The notes under the pieces are model-generated. The model was given only the letters and a program-made list of their open reading frames with translations, was not told the DNA's origin and ran no database searches. Made by a program: the position numbers and the translations under genes. From Ascarosepion bandense (Eukaryota; Mollusca; Cephalopoda; Sepiida; Sepiidae), in the NCBI GenBank assembly GCA_037127315.1, contig JBBBDQ010000310.1:3994001-4058000 (forward strand): DNA of 64,000 nucleotides, in the 5' to 3' direction. Below, in pieces: positions 24,945-36,432 of this stretch (position 1 is its first letter; each line of letters starts with the position of its first letter).

Positions 24945-25095
24945 CTTTGTGGCTAAGTGGTTTAGCTTTTGGTCACACTGAACCAAATGGTGGTTTCCCC
25001 CGCAAAGAGGAACACAGGTTTGATCCCTTCCAGAGAACATATTTCTTTACTAAGATTTCTTGAATGTGCAAGCCTATATATAGCACAATAAATTT
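24945..25095 (+). mobile_element. tRNA-derived SINE head (family C)
   Basis: TTGTGGCTAAGTGGTTTAGC is a good box A, followed by box-B-like CAGGTTTGATCCC about 55 nt later. The body TTTACTAAGATTTCTTGAAT is shared with the copy at 52390 (CTAACAAGATTTCTTAAAT). It is not a functional tRNA gene: the arms do not fold properly and no anticodon stem is evident. Confidence 0.55.
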
Positions 25096-25115
25096 GCACA
25101 ACAGAAGCATAAAAT

Positions 25116-25694
25116 ATGCCTAGAGGAACTACGAAAAACACTACAAATAAGATACCCCATTCCACTAATAAACAAGAGTTTCAAACTGGCAGAAGAAATG
25201 CCATTAGAATCTCACCAGAAAAAAAAAAAAAAAAAAAAAAACATGAAAAACAAGAAAACGTTCTTGCATATGTCTCCACACACAACGAAAGCAATCCAGA
25301 ATTATTTACAAAGATAAGACACATAGAATTACTCAACAAAAATAATAAAAGAAAAGGTGTAGGGGCCTGCAACATAATAATAGAAGGAAATCACTTCCAA
25401 TTCGAAAACACACCTACATTTGAAATAAAAACAAATCTGAGCTGCAACTTTAAAAATGTAATTTATGTACTGAAGTGTAATCAATACACAAAAATATACT
25501 TGGGGATGACACAAGGCCTGAATAAAAGAGTAGGCCATTACAGAAGTAACATTAAACTAGCCAATAACAGGAAATTGTATGTTTCTCAACACTTATACCT
25601 ATATAGCGGATGTAAATTCAGAATAAAATCTATCTACCAAAATGCAGACTATGTAGGAAGAAATATTTATAAAAAAATACAAGCCTTCCCTTAA
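25116..25694 (+). pseudogene. Penelope-like element, 3' part with GIY-YIG endonuclease domain
   Basis: Open reading frame of 192 codons. STHNESNPELFTKIRHIELL corresponds to the region after the RT core. Then come the PLE linker ACNIIIEGNHFQFENTPTFE and the GIY-YIG domain: NVIYVLKCNQYTKIYLGMTQ (YIG altered to YLG), GLNKRVGHYRS with the conserved Arg, and NNRKLYVSQH. About 30 residues between the first two blocks are missing relative to family members I know. A 28-nt poly-A run (25212-25239) encodes an abnormal poly-lysine stretch. The RT domain is absent upstream, so this is a dead fragment. Confidence 0.75.
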
Positions 25695-25836
25695 CAAAAC
25701 AACATGAAAAAACTAACGCACACACAGTAAATTCAAATGTTCAGATCACAAAAAAAGGAAAAACAAATTTTATTATATGTATCAAATAACAAGTGCATAA
25801 TCTTATATGGATCAAATCACTGATAACATTTAAAAG

Positions 25837-25960
25837 AAGAAAAAAAAAAAAAAAAAAAACAAATTTCATAAACCATTGCAAAAAACAGTAACTCTGGATT
25901 CTGATTGGACAAAAAAAACAAAAAAAAAAAACAAAAAAAAAACAAACAAGAAAAAAAACA
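25837..25960. repeat. A-rich low-complexity tracts
   Basis: Poly-A runs of about 20 nt at 25839-25859 and interrupted A runs at 25912-25965. Confidence 0.9.
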
Positions 25961-26496
25961 AAACAAATGAAACTTTATGACCTGTGTCATATTTCTTATG
26001 ACTAAAAAATAGAATTACACACACAAAAAAAAATTGGATCATAATTGCTGAATACAATTTTGAAGAAAAGAGATAAAAGCAAATTTTCTGAGTCAGTGTA
26101 AAAAAACTTTCTGACCAATGAAAAGTGAGTGATTCTCAAAATTAAAAAAAAATTAACAAGCCAGTGTGAAAATCCCCAGCAAACAAACATGGACACATAT
26201 TAACCTTCTGACCTGGTTACCGACTACTTATCTATATATACACTGTTTTCAGCTGTCAGAAAGACAAATAGATCTTGATATGTAAAGGCAGAAATTTATT
26301 CGCTTGAAGTGAGTCAAATTTGCACTTGAAACACATGTAACGACACGAATACAATAATGGACAGTTAAATAATATTAATAATAATAACAACAATAAATCT
26401 ACACTTTAAGCAAAACATTTATGGCTTCTAACACTTTTTTCACCTCTACCAGTTTCTCTCATTGGAACAATCCCTATTTCTGTTTTCAACATTTAT

Positions 26497-26534
26497 ATAT
26501 ATGTGTATGTATGTATGTATGTATGTATGTATGA
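26497..26534. repeat. (GTAT)n microsatellite
   Basis: About eight copies of GTAT. Confidence 0.9.
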
Positions 26535-26639
26535 ATATAATCCTTTATGATCTGCTTACTGAAACACAAAAATATTCTGATTAGAATGAAGAAAAGTGAA
26601 ATATTTTAATCCTTTGTACAGAATGACCATAAGGTTAAA

Positions 26640-27010
26640 GTCAAGATACATATGTACACCTTCTCCTTGAGCATATCCCTGACACAGATGTCAAGTGGAC
26701 TAATAAATGGTGAGCAAGAAGCCTATTCCACATGACTATGTCTCCCAATCAAGTTTTGGAAGTTGTCATTGAGCCAGTCTTTTATTGACATGGTGTAATC
26801 TTATTGGAACCACTCAAAGAGGCCTTCACCTAACCTTTCAATTTGGGGCATTAGCTGGTTTCTCAATTTGATGAAGGTATGCTTCACCAACTATAATAAC
26901 ATTAAAGAAAAATGGTCCTACCACATGAGCTTTCTAAAATGTCAGTTAACCTCACCATTTGCATAAAACAAAATTCATCAGTGAATAATGCGCCATCCTC
27001 TGTGGAGCAG
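26640..27010 (-). pseudogene. Tc1/mariner-superfamily transposase relic
   Basis: Read across frames on the minus strand: EDGALFTDEFCFMQ (first catalytic D in FTDE), VVGPFFFNVIIVGEAYL, WLNDNFQNLIGRHS and SPLDICVRDMLKEKVYI. The last corresponds to the SPDL.PLDFFLWG.LKE.VY segment with the third catalytic region. The middle catalytic D (the FQQDGA segment) is deleted. Many stops. It belongs to a family different from the copy at 28131. Confidence 0.6.
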
Positions 27011-27956
27011 TTGTTTTCATCCAAATTCATGTATCTAGAATTTATGGTTATCCAATATAATGAGTGATACTTGTTACCCTTGAAACATTTGAAAATAGTG
27101 GTTTGAATAAATAATCTAAAGAGATGATGATTGCATTTTCTTTGAAATATAATTTATACTGATGACCCTGTTCATAGTATAGAGATGGTGATGAAAATGC
27201 TTCCTGAGGAATTTATAAAGATATATTTGTGATTTTTGTGCTAGGAAATGATAAACAATTCCAGTAAGATAAAGGAATTTGATGGTTGTAGGTAATATTG
27301 ATTGAGTCTTTGTGCAACATCTGTTGAAATTAAGAATATTTAGATTTGTTTCTTCCATTCTGCAACTACACCTCCCTTATTGCACTAAAGAGGAAGGGTT
27401 GGATGCCAAAGTCAGTGTAATGTGATTGTAAGGAGTGAGCATTTTTGTCCTTGGCCCATATGTACATAACTTTCACTTTATTTTGTTTGTAGTTTTTTAT
27501 CTGATTGGCACATTGACATGTCTCTCTCCGTTACACGTACTAAAACTTAAATTTTATGAATCAAACATTATAAATATTTCCAAATAGCACACTCAAGATC
27601 TTGTGATAGTTTTGAAGATCAGCATGCAAACCAGTAAACAATAAATCAGAGGAGTTACAGAGAGATAAAAATTTTAAACTATAGTTTTAACCATTCATCT
27701 GATTCGACCCTTTTTTATTATGAGTTTTGTGCCTTCTTTTTTTATGAATATAGAGTGTTGCTACCTTATATAATGATACTTTAATGTAGAGAATATTTTT
27801 TCCATTGTGAAAATATCAGGTTTTACCATTTTTTTGTGATTTATACTTCAACTATATCATGAGATGCTTGTAAATCCATGCTTTCATCACATATGAGAAA
27901 AGAAATCTAAAATCCTAGCATGATATATTTTCAGCATTACAAAGTAACAGATCCTG

Positions 27957-28009
27957 TATGTATATATATATATATATATATAAAACACACACACACACAC
28001 ACACACAAA
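27957..28009. repeat. (TA)n-(CA)n compound microsatellite
   Basis: TA about 27957-27982 followed by CA to about 28008. It abuts the 3' end of the transposon below. Confidence 0.95.
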
Positions 28010-28130
28010 TATACATGGTGCATCAAAAATATTTTTAAAAACTTTGGGGGCAGGTTTTTGATACCAAAACAAAGTAAAATGTCCATATAAACATGTCCAA
28101 AAGGACATCACTGTACCTCAACACAACAAC

Positions 28131-29147
28131 TCATAATAAATGTTCAAAATGTCTTCTTCTCGCTTTTACAAATTCATGTACTTGTTGGATCATTGACTAG
28201 AGAACCCTTTCAAATATTCCCACACAATGTTGAATGGTTTTGCAGGGCCCCATGACACATTGATGAAGAGTTACTCTATTATTAATGTCTGCTGAATAAA
28301 CTAATTGTTTTAGGTGGCCCCACAGGGAATGAGGTTGGGGAAAAGCGCAGGCTATGGAACCAGTCCCCTCAACCTATCCATCTTTCATGGTAGATGTCAG
28401 CCAGTGCATTGTGAACAATGGGACTAAAATATACTGGAGCCCTATCATGCCTGAACCATATCCTGTAGTAGGTTTGTAAGTGTGTTTGAAATAAAGTCTC
28501 TGTAGACAGCTCCTGTAAGACATGCTGTGGAACATATGGACCTGCCAGACTGTCACATACAATGCCAGCCAACATATTAATCATAAACTGATGCTGGTGT
28601 CTAGCCTCTATTATACCATGAGGATTTTGATCTGCCCATAAATGTTGGTTTTAGAAATTTGTTATTCTATCTCTTCCAAATGTTACCTCATCCGTAAACA
28701 AGACTGAAGAGACAAACAATGGGTTGGCAGTTTGAGCAATAAATCATTGGCAAAGTTTGTCCTGTGGTGAGTGATCAGAGGGCAAAAGACCTGGCACATG
28801 TTGAAAATGATAAAGATACAGGAGCTGCTCTTGAAGTAACCTCTATGCAGCACTATGAAATGTAGAACATTCTAGGGCCACTTGATGTGTGCTGATACCT
28901 GTATCGCCTCCAACAGCCTGCAGAATGTGTTTTTTGCTATTGTCAATCTTCCTTGATCTATAGTTTGTAGTGCTATAGATCCTGTGTCAGCAATGTGATG
29001 ATAAATAGCAGCAAATGTTGAAGGACTCAGCTGTCTTCGGTTTGGAAATATAATTTGCTATAGTCATGCAGTATTGTATACATTACCATTTGTGCAGTTA
29101 TATTTAAAAATCATATTTGCCTGCTCAAGATATGAATATCTTGCCAT
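28131..29147 (-). pseudogene. Tc1/mariner-superfamily (DDE_3-type) transposase pseudogene, near full length
   Basis: Start at 29147: MARYSYLEQANMIFKYNCTN, a typical N-terminus of this family. PNRRQLSPSTFAAIYHHIAD (helix-turn-helix region) and VSSVLFTDEVTFGRDRITNF (first catalytic D) follow. Next come QHLWADQNPHGIIEARHQHQ, DSLAGPYVPQHVLQEL, WFRHDRAPVYFS (second D), RWIG, SLWGHLKQLVYSAD, GIFERVL and RRRHFEHLL to TGA at 28131. Total 1017 nt, close to the normal 330-345 codons. The segment carrying the third acidic residue (SPDLTPLD) is lost through a frameshift/deletion near 28365. Several stops (29094, 28895, 28652 region). The element probably extends to about 28012, where GGTGCATCAAAAATA may be the terminal repeat. 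Confidence 0.8.
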
Positions 29148-29165
29148 TGTTAAATGCAACTCTTC

Positions 29166-29262
29166 TTTTCTAAATTACAATTGCCAATGCCTGGAAAGAT
29201 AACAAACTTTTTAAATAGAGCACACCAAAATTCCTCTTCCCAAAGAATATTTTTGAGTGAAC
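29166..29262 (+). pseudogene. short Penelope-like RT fragment, left arm of a 97-bp inverted repeat
   Basis: Reverse complement of 30368-30464 with only 2 differences over 97 nt. The plus-strand frames read SSFLNYNCQCLE and NFLNRAHQNSSS, the segment after the PLE FLDV box. It sits 19 bp upstream of the start codon of the transposase pseudogene on the other strand, so the two insertions abut. Confidence 0.7.
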
Positions 29263-29462
29263 TTAACTTCACATTAAACGTTGAAAACAGATAGCTACAA
29301 CTGTACGCAAATAACAAATGTAGCCTTGTCTACATGGTAACACACTGACATACTTTCTTAAACTTAACACAAAAATGAAGGATTTGCACAAATATGTTCA
29401 TATGGACATTTGTCCTTGTTTTGTGTGAGAAACCCACCTCCCAAGTTTGTAAAAGTATTTTT

Positions 29463-29650
29463 GATATATATATCAACTTTTCTTTCAAATATCTTTCATT
29501 GAAAATGGCTGACAAGGAAGATCTAATTAATTTTTAATTAAGCACCCTAACATTTCATTGTGTTGGAGATTATGGATTTAAAAATTGTCCATTATCATTC
29601 TAAGCACTTTCTGCCACCTCTATAACCATTTTCAAGGATGTTTATGCCTC
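29463..29650 (-). mobile_element. half of foldback family F
   Basis: On the minus strand it reads ACATCCTTGAAAATGG, AAAGTGCTTAGAATG, AAATGTTAGGGTGCTT, TAGATCTTCCTTGTCAGCC and ATTTTCAATGAAAGAT. The order is the same as the right half of the copy at 48540-48690. The other arm is missing. Confidence 0.6.
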
Positions 29651-30158
29651 TGCTATTATTTTTTCTTTGTGTTTTGACTGTTATATAATAATTTGTTTTG
29701 TTTTGTTTTTGACAAAAGAGTGTTCATTCAAAGCTCATACATGTCACATGTGAAAAAATTTCTATTTTAAAAAACTTTTGATACTCCATTTTCACTATTA
29801 TATAATGTATAGTTGATGATAGAAAAGAAGTGTTTTATCTTAAATAGAAAGATGTTTCTGATATTATGATTTATATAAAATTCTTGTGTTTTCAATCAGA
29901 ATTTTTCTAAAGTGTTCTTGTAAATTATGAGTTAATAAATGCTTTTTTATGACACTTTGGTTTGATAAGTGACATGTAAGACATCTACTCAATGAGGTGG
30001 TAGTGTGTCCATTACAGATAATTGATTCGTGACAAGAAATACAGCCTTATACTAGGCATATTGGTCATCGCTAGTTTAGATTTTATGAGCTTATTTTGAT
30101 TAGTGACAAGTCTTTCATTTTCTGTAAAATATTATAAATTTTACAAGTTTTTGAGAAA

Positions 30159-30650
30159 TTAGAGCAGAAATATGGTGTTCAATAATTCTTTGTAAAGTAA
30201 ATTCATCCTGCTTTTAATTATTGTACATCTGGCTGCAGTAAAATATGTTGATATTTTGTTGTGTGGTATTTTTATTACTGGTGACAATTTTTGTAAGAAT
30301 AAATTTATTTGTTTATCTATGATGTAGTTGGGAAAATTATTGTTGAGTAATGCTTTTATGTGTTTTAGTTCACTCAAAAATATTCTTTAGGAAGAGGAAT
30401 TTTGGTGTGCTCTATTTAAAAAGTTTGTTATCTTTCCGGGCATTGGCAATTGTAATTTAGAAAACCAGAGTTTATACTGGTGGGATTTTATATGGATATA
30501 AATGGTAAATGATTTGTTTTTTTGTTCTATATTAACATCAAGGAATACGATTTTGTTATTAACTATGATTTCATCTGTAAACTTTATTATTTGTCTATAT
30601 TTCTGAGATGAGGTAGTATTTACATTATTCAGACTATTGTCCTCATCTTT
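30159..30650 (-). pseudogene. Penelope-like element reverse-transcriptase fragment
   Basis: Minus-strand frames read IKFTDEIIVNNKIVFLDVNI, the FLDV box of PLE RT. After a frameshift near 30490 comes PTSINSGFLNYNCQCPE (the Y.KPT..GL..N..S..P segment), then KITNFLNRAHQNSSS, then SELKHIKALLNNNFPNYIID and KQINLFL. The pattern of L..RA..SS..F..E...IK..L..N.FP...ID..I is specific to the RT C-terminus of PLEs. No GIY-YIG domain follows. 30368-30464 forms an inverted repeat with 29166-29262. Confidence 0.75.
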
Positions 30651-30689
30651 GTTGCCATTTGTAGGACATTTCAGCTGTTGTATGCTCCA

Positions 30690-30898
30690 GCCTTCTTCAG
30701 GAATTTCAAACCAAACCCTTTATTACAATAACTGGGGTATACAATCTCTATTCCTTGCATAAAGCCTCTGTAGTCATGAGTTATCTCCCTCTAACCCTGT
30801 AAGTTACTTGTACACCACTGCTGTAGCCTGGTATTGAACTCACAACTCTTTGGGTTAAGTCACAGGAACTAACCAATGTCTATATCCACTGGGCTAAA
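30690..30898 (-). mobile_element. tRNA-derived SINE, minus strand
   Basis: On the minus strand from 30896: TAGCCCAGTGGATATAGACA (box A) and GAGTTGTGAGTTCAATACCA (box B), about 35 nt apart, then a non-tRNA body. The box structure is that of a pol III promoter. No intact tRNA fold. Confidence 0.6.
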
Positions 30899-30902
30899 AA
30901 AC

Positions 30903-32742
30903 ACACACCTATGCCCAACTTGCCACCTACAACTGAGAATTATCTGAGTGATGTGTACATAACTCCTTCTCTGGTCGCTAACATAATTTCTAAGCTTGAC
31001 TTCCATAAGGCAAGCAGAGAGGAAGGAATTCCACTCAATATCCTAAAGAAATGTGTTCCTGAATTCTTGCCTGTCCTCTCCGAACTCTACAAGCACTGTC
31101 TTGCTGCTTCTTGTTTTCCTGCTTGTTGAAAGTCCTTTGTAGTTCCTGTAATTAAAATCTCTGGAGAGCCCTCTGACCCCTCTAATTATTGCCCTGTCAG
31201 CCTCTTAGCAATCTTTGGCAAAGTGTTCGAGGCTATTATCAATGCTGAAGTGGTACATTATCTCACATCCACAACCTATTCTCTCACAAACAGAATGGCA
31301 AAGCTTGAACTGTTGCTCTGTATATCTCAAAAGCATTTGACAGGGTTTGGAAAGCTGACCGCCTGCATAAACTACAAGGTTATGGTATAACTGGACATTT
31401 GTTCAATTTAATCCAATCGTTCCTATCAAATTGTGTAATGAAGGTCGTATTGAACGGGCATGATTTCAGATTCTCTCATGTAAACACAAGGGTCTTTCAA
31501 AGTCTTACACTGTTCCTGGCTATGGAACTTTCTTCTGTAAACTTGCTTCCATGATAGCTACAATCTCCAAAAGTTTAAGTGCAATGTCAATTGCCATCAT
31601 TTATCTCCTTGATAAATGATGGCCATCTTTCTCTTGTCCTTTTTTAGACACCCATGTAACTTGTTTTCCTATTTTTTCCACTCTCTTCTCATGTAAACCC
31701 CTGTGCACCAGTGGCAGTACTGCCTTGCTTGGGGTGAAATGATTATAAAAGTATATATATATATATCTTTCTGGTGTAGTCAGTTCTTAAGTAGGCATTT
31801 ATGCAAATGACACCACTATTTACTCCTGTCAAATAAAAAATCTGCCAAAGTAAACCTTGTTGCTCTTGAAAAAGACCTCCAATCTGTGGTGGACTGAGGT
31901 AAGAAATAACTCATAAATTTTAATGCTTCTAAAAAGAAAGCTGCCTTCCTTTAACTGCCACAGAGAAGCTTTCTTACCTTCCATCAGTATGGATCATGAT
32001 AGTCTTCCAAGAAAGCAATACACTGCACCTACTTGGCCTCACTATCTCAGCTGACCTCAAGTAAAACGACTACATTGCATCAATAGCTACAACTATTGCT
32101 AGTAAGGATGGGTCACTGTGTTGGACCAGGAAGTTTTTCTCATCAAAATCTATCTTGCACATATACAAATCTACTATTCATCCGTGCACTGAATATTATT
32201 GTCATATCTGGTTAGGTGCTCCTGCTATTCACCTCAGAGTTCTCTACAAAATTCAAAGGAGGCTCTGCAATGTAATCAATCCTGATTTGACAGTTCAATA
32301 TCAATCATTTTCTAACTGACAGGATGTGGTTTCACTCTGTCTTTTCTACAAATATTTTCATGGCTTCTGCTCTGATGAGCTTATCTCCCTGATGGGAAGC
32401 CTGCATAAATTTACTTGAACTACTACATTGGCAACTAGGTCCCACCCTTTTACAGTCAAAACAGTCAAATGTAACTGCCACTTCTACTCTATCAGTTTAA
32501 TTTCTCGAAACTCCTGCCTATGGAACTCTCTTCCGTAAACTTGCTTCCGTGATAGCTACAATCTCCAAAAGTTTAAGTGCAACATCAATTGCCATTGTTT
32601 ATCTCCTTGATTCCCATCTTTCTCTTGTCCTTTTTTCAGACACTCATGTAACTTATTCTTTTTCTTTTTCCACTCTCTTCTCATGTAACCCCCTGTGCAC
32701 CAGTGGCAGTACTGCCTTGCTTGGGGTGAAATGATTATAAAA

Positions 32743-32780
<38 letters not shown>
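30903..32780 (+). mobile_element. Jockey/CR1-like LINE (family B), rearranged, ending in (TA)n
   Basis: 5'-truncated plus-strand copy. The first half of the RT (30911-31518) includes ISKLDFHKASREEGIPLNIL. A 247-bp copy of the element's own 3' end follows (31520-31766), then the RT resumes at 31775 (VGIYANDTTIYSC, YADD changed to YAND). It runs to FYKYFHGFCSDELIS and the normal 3' terminus at 32740 (GGGGTGAAATGATTATAAAA then TA repeats). Numerous stops and a deletion near 31290 make it inactive. The last 100 bp before phosphodiesterase exon 32882 are (TA)n and spacer. Confidence 0.8.
31520..31766 (+). repeat. internal copy of the LINE 3' tail
   Basis: Direct repeat of 32518-32755: CTATGGAACT.TCTTC.GTAA, then ATAGCTACAATCTCCAAAAG and GTGCACCAGTGGCAGTACTG, ending GATTATAAAAGTATATATA. 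Both copies share private differences from other family-B copies (for example TCTCCAAAAGTTTAAGTGCAA in place of CCTCAAAGAATTTAAATGCAA). They therefore arose by local duplication rather than independent insertion. Confidence 0.85.
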
Positions 32781-32783
<3 letters not shown>

Positions 32784-32881
32784 ATTACAAAAATATAAAC
32801 AATCTATGAATATGAATAAATATGAAACAACAAAAGTTAATATTATTACTTTTCAAAAAATTTCAAAGCTAACAAACTTAC

Positions 32882-32948
32882 CTTTAATACCGTGAGTACA
32901 TTCTGAGGAATTTGCAAGCCAACTGAACTTGACATTCGCCGGTAGATC
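32882..32948 (-). CDS. PDE1: PDE1-family phosphodiesterase, coding exon (downstream of the 36433-36615 exon)
   Basis: 67-bp exon on the minus strand. Acceptor: AAAATTATTTCCTCAG before 32948. Donor: AAAG/GTAAGTTT after 32882. Its first base completes the Arg codon left open by the upstream exon (AG + G). The remaining 22 codons read IYRRMSSSVGLQIPQNVLTV then LK, ending in phase 0. This corresponds to the segment after the AGIFVER motif in PDE1 (..MYRR.S..VGL..P..V...LK), just before the W.FDVF start of the catalytic region. PDE1 enzymes hydrolyse cAMP and cGMP and are activated by Ca2+/calmodulin. Short size, splice sites, phase and homology all agree. The next exon was not found in the window. 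The call rests on remembered family sequence. Confidence 0.85.
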
Positions 32949-33056
32949 CTGAGGAAATAATTTTACATATATACAGTGTATACACACATGCACACATCCC
33001 TTTATAATATGTGTGTTTATCTTTATGTATTTTGCTTCTTTTATTTTAGAACTCAT

Positions 33057-34015
33057 AAAAATCTAAATTTTCAATTCAAGTTACTCTTTAAATACAACAA
33101 ACATCAACTATATAACTGATTTATCCTATGAAATTTTTTAAATAAGTTCCAAAATGTTTTTAATATTTATAATGGTTAATATGAAACACTTATAAAACCA
33201 TCCATTTTTGTACTTTTGTAGATTTTTTCACTTTTTTTTTTTTTTTTTTAATCAGATATGGTATTATGGTATGAGTCATATTATATCTAATTTAAAAACG
33301 CATGAAAATTGGCACTCACTTTATGAAGATTTATATAAAGTGTAATCTTTATTCTTTCTTTTTGCCTCACATTGAATTGTTTTCTTAATTTCAAAATAAA
33401 ATCCCTATAAATTGTGACATTCAAGTTGTTTAAACCTAAAAATATTAAAAATGATTATAAATGCAACAGTGCATTCAGGCCTACTGTGCATCTTTTATGA
33501 TCATTTCAACAGTTCTTCATAAAAGTTTCAAGTAAATATGCATTTTTGATAAAATTACTGACCATAAAGATTAAAATGAAATTAAAAAAAATAAGTTTAC
33601 TTTAGTAATACACCAACCTTTTTATTTTAAATGTTGATTCTGAGTTGAAATTCTGCAGCTCTTTCCTCAATTACTTAGTTGTACTTAAAGTTTTTATTGG
33701 TTCAATAATTAAGGCAGGTGTTTTTGCTTTTGCCATAGTTATCAAATACCTGTTTTAAAATGATATATCAGGACTAACATGGACATAAAGATATAGAGTT
33801 TGAAATTTAAAATCCTGTATTTGATTTATACACCAAGTTGTTTTACCTGCCATAAATTATTATTAGATTGTTTTCTAATAATTTCTGTATTGATAGTGAA
33901 AAGAAATACCCTGGAATATCACAAAATCTTTCATCTTAAAACTTTTTCATTGTGCTATATTCCTTCAGGATTTGAATAACAATAGCTATCTACAATTTCC
34001 CATCCTTTGTAGCTC
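33057..34015. other. intronic AT-rich sequence
   Basis: Between the two phosphodiesterase exons. Poly-T run at 33231-33249. Nothing else recognised. Confidence 0.6.
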
Positions 34016-34019
34016 TAAG

Positions 34020-34720
34020 AATTGGTGGCCCCTTATTATCATTCTCAATCCCTGTTTTACTATTCATTTACACAAGCTTCTTAGGTACTTGTTGTTTCTC
34101 TATGCACCTCTTGCTTTCAATATACCCTGTGGGTGTCAAATTCTTGAAAATCCTCTTTCCTAACTATGTATCCCAGAAATTTCAGCTGTCTTTGTAAGGA
34201 TAAGTAACCTTTTTGTTTTCATTTTCTTTAAAACTTGACTGTTGCTCATATATTCCAGTTATAGCATTCTTAGCATCTCTCTCTTACCTCAATTCTCCTT
34301 CTCATCTACCAAGAAATTATTCAGCATTCACTGCCATAGAGGAGAATTGATATTACATAGCTATTGAGCACTCTTTTCTTTGTTTCTTATGAAATATTCC
34401 TGTTTCTTAATACTTTGTTTAGTTTTTGGAAAGCAACTTTTGCTATTTCAATGCACCTTTGGATTTCTGTGCCATATTTTCATCTGTTAAAACACTTCAT
34501 AGCAGTTAAAATTTATTTATTTAATTTTCATGTCTTCAACTTGTAGCTTGTAACTGAGCTGTCTTTCTTGCTAATGACTGTACATTCTATCTTCTTACAA
34601 TTGATGGTTAGTCCTTTCTTCATGCTTTCCTTTACTACCTTGTCTAGGAGTTCCTGCAATTTTCTTTCTTTTCCTACCATCAACATGGTGTCATGCTAGA
34701 ATATATACAAAAGGTGATTA
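34020..34720 (-). pseudogene. old RTE-like reverse-transcriptase relic
   Basis: On the minus strand, degraded versions of copy-1 landmarks appear in order: ERKLQELLDKVVKESMKKGL, TINCKKIECTVISK, TEIQRCIEIAKVAFQKLNKV, and the equivalent of YGSECW near 34335. KREMLRML and KKMKTKRLLILT follow. Very many stops. No ends or target-site duplication resolved. It lies in the intron between the two phosphodiesterase exons. Confidence 0.65.
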
Positions 34721-36432
34721 TTTCCCTTTGGAGAAGATAAGTCACATGATGTCCGCCTTTACTGACATCACTCCATACAGTGATGAAAGCATCCTTTAAA
34801 TTCAGTTGGTTTACAGCAGCCACCATGTGGGACTGGTTTCTTTTAGCCTAGGTCAAAGGGTCAAGGTTGATCCTAAATCCGCCTCCCCCAGTAGCTTGCA
34901 AGTACATGGTGTTGTTTCTCTTTGGGAATATATATTTTTCTAGTATATAGAATGAAACTCCAGCTCACAGACCTCAATTTGAAAAAGCCTAAAACTCACT
35001 GTTTTTTGTGGAATATGTCCTCACCTGGGACACAGATGAATCTAGCCTATTTAAATCCGAACGGCTTCTCCAGATATAGGAATATCTCCATGTTATATGT
35101 AAGACACTTCCTTTTTGTTTTTTTCTTACAATTGACTTTACTGTGTAGATATATATGATATATTATTCTCTGCATGGGACAAGTGTACATATGCATATAT
35201 AATTTTGTGTATGTCTTAGTGGATAAAAATCTCTCTGAGAGCAAGGTATATTTGTTATTCTATTTCCTTTCAGCCATTTTGATCTGTCTGTGAAATATGG
35301 TGTTATATCACAGATATATTAATGCCCATAACAGGAGAAAGACAAATAGGAGAATATAATATTCCTCCATAGCTCTCTATAGTAAAATTTGGAATCCAGC
35401 CATGAAATCAATTTCAAACCTTGACTATAAAGAATCATCATTTAAGAAAGAAGACAATATTTGATATGAAGATAACAATGAGTTCGTTTTTACAGTTGAG
35501 TCAGTTTAATTATAATTACAAACATAAAGCTCAGTTTCCTGACTGTTGACCATGGATTTCTAAGTCAATAGATAAAAAAAATGATAAATAACTGTGCATC
35601 TCTGCTAATATTTACTTATATATTACTTGCAATGCTTTAAAAATTTAATCAGTTCCTTATATCAACTTTCTTCTTATGCATTAATATGAAGAACATGCTA
35701 AATTCAATCTCTTGTGAAGGTACCATGTTGAGTAGTTTAGGTTAATTATGTTCTTAGTTTTAGAATGTTAGTGCATTTGAATTAGGAGTCAATAAAAACT
35801 ATGTAATGTTATTTTTAAAATGCTGAATTGCAAAGAACAAAAAGAACAATGGTGCTCTAAAAACACACACATAGCAAACAAACTGTAATTCTATCAGGTT
35901 GATATTTCTCCATAGATTTTAAAACAGGTGATCAAATCAATTTAGTAGATGATTTTTACCACAGCCCTATCTCAAATATACTAATACCACTTTTATGTAT
36001 CCATGTCAACACATATCAAAAGAAAAACAAGTTATTGAAAATGTTTTTTTGACATCAGCTACTAATTAGTTCTTTTTTGTTCTCACTAATAACAGAATTT
36101 TATGTTTTTATTGGTGTGCTATAATCTAACCTTGTATCATGTGTATAACACATTATGTTCTCAATAGCTGTCTTCTTCTTACTTGTTTGGTGAAGAACAA
36201 GTAATGGAGGCATTTGCAAACAATTCTTTTTTTCACTAATCAATTAGTGTATTATTTCAAGTTCTCTCCTATTTGTTATAACTCAATCACGTATCACACT
36301 TGTAAGACATTTGACTCTTAATATATCTTTATTTTGTGATAAAGAATATTGATTTTGTTACATAGAAATTGTGTCTTGTTTGTTTTTTTTTCTTTTACAG
36401 CGTACTAATGTGAATGTTTTTTTTGTACTTAC
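34721..36432. other. intronic sequence, nothing recognised
   Basis: The stretch 34740-34920 is less AT-rich than its surroundings (TCACATGATGTCCGCCTTTA, ACAGCAGCCACCATGTGGGA) and may be an unrecognised repeat. The remainder is AT-rich. Confidence 0.45.
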
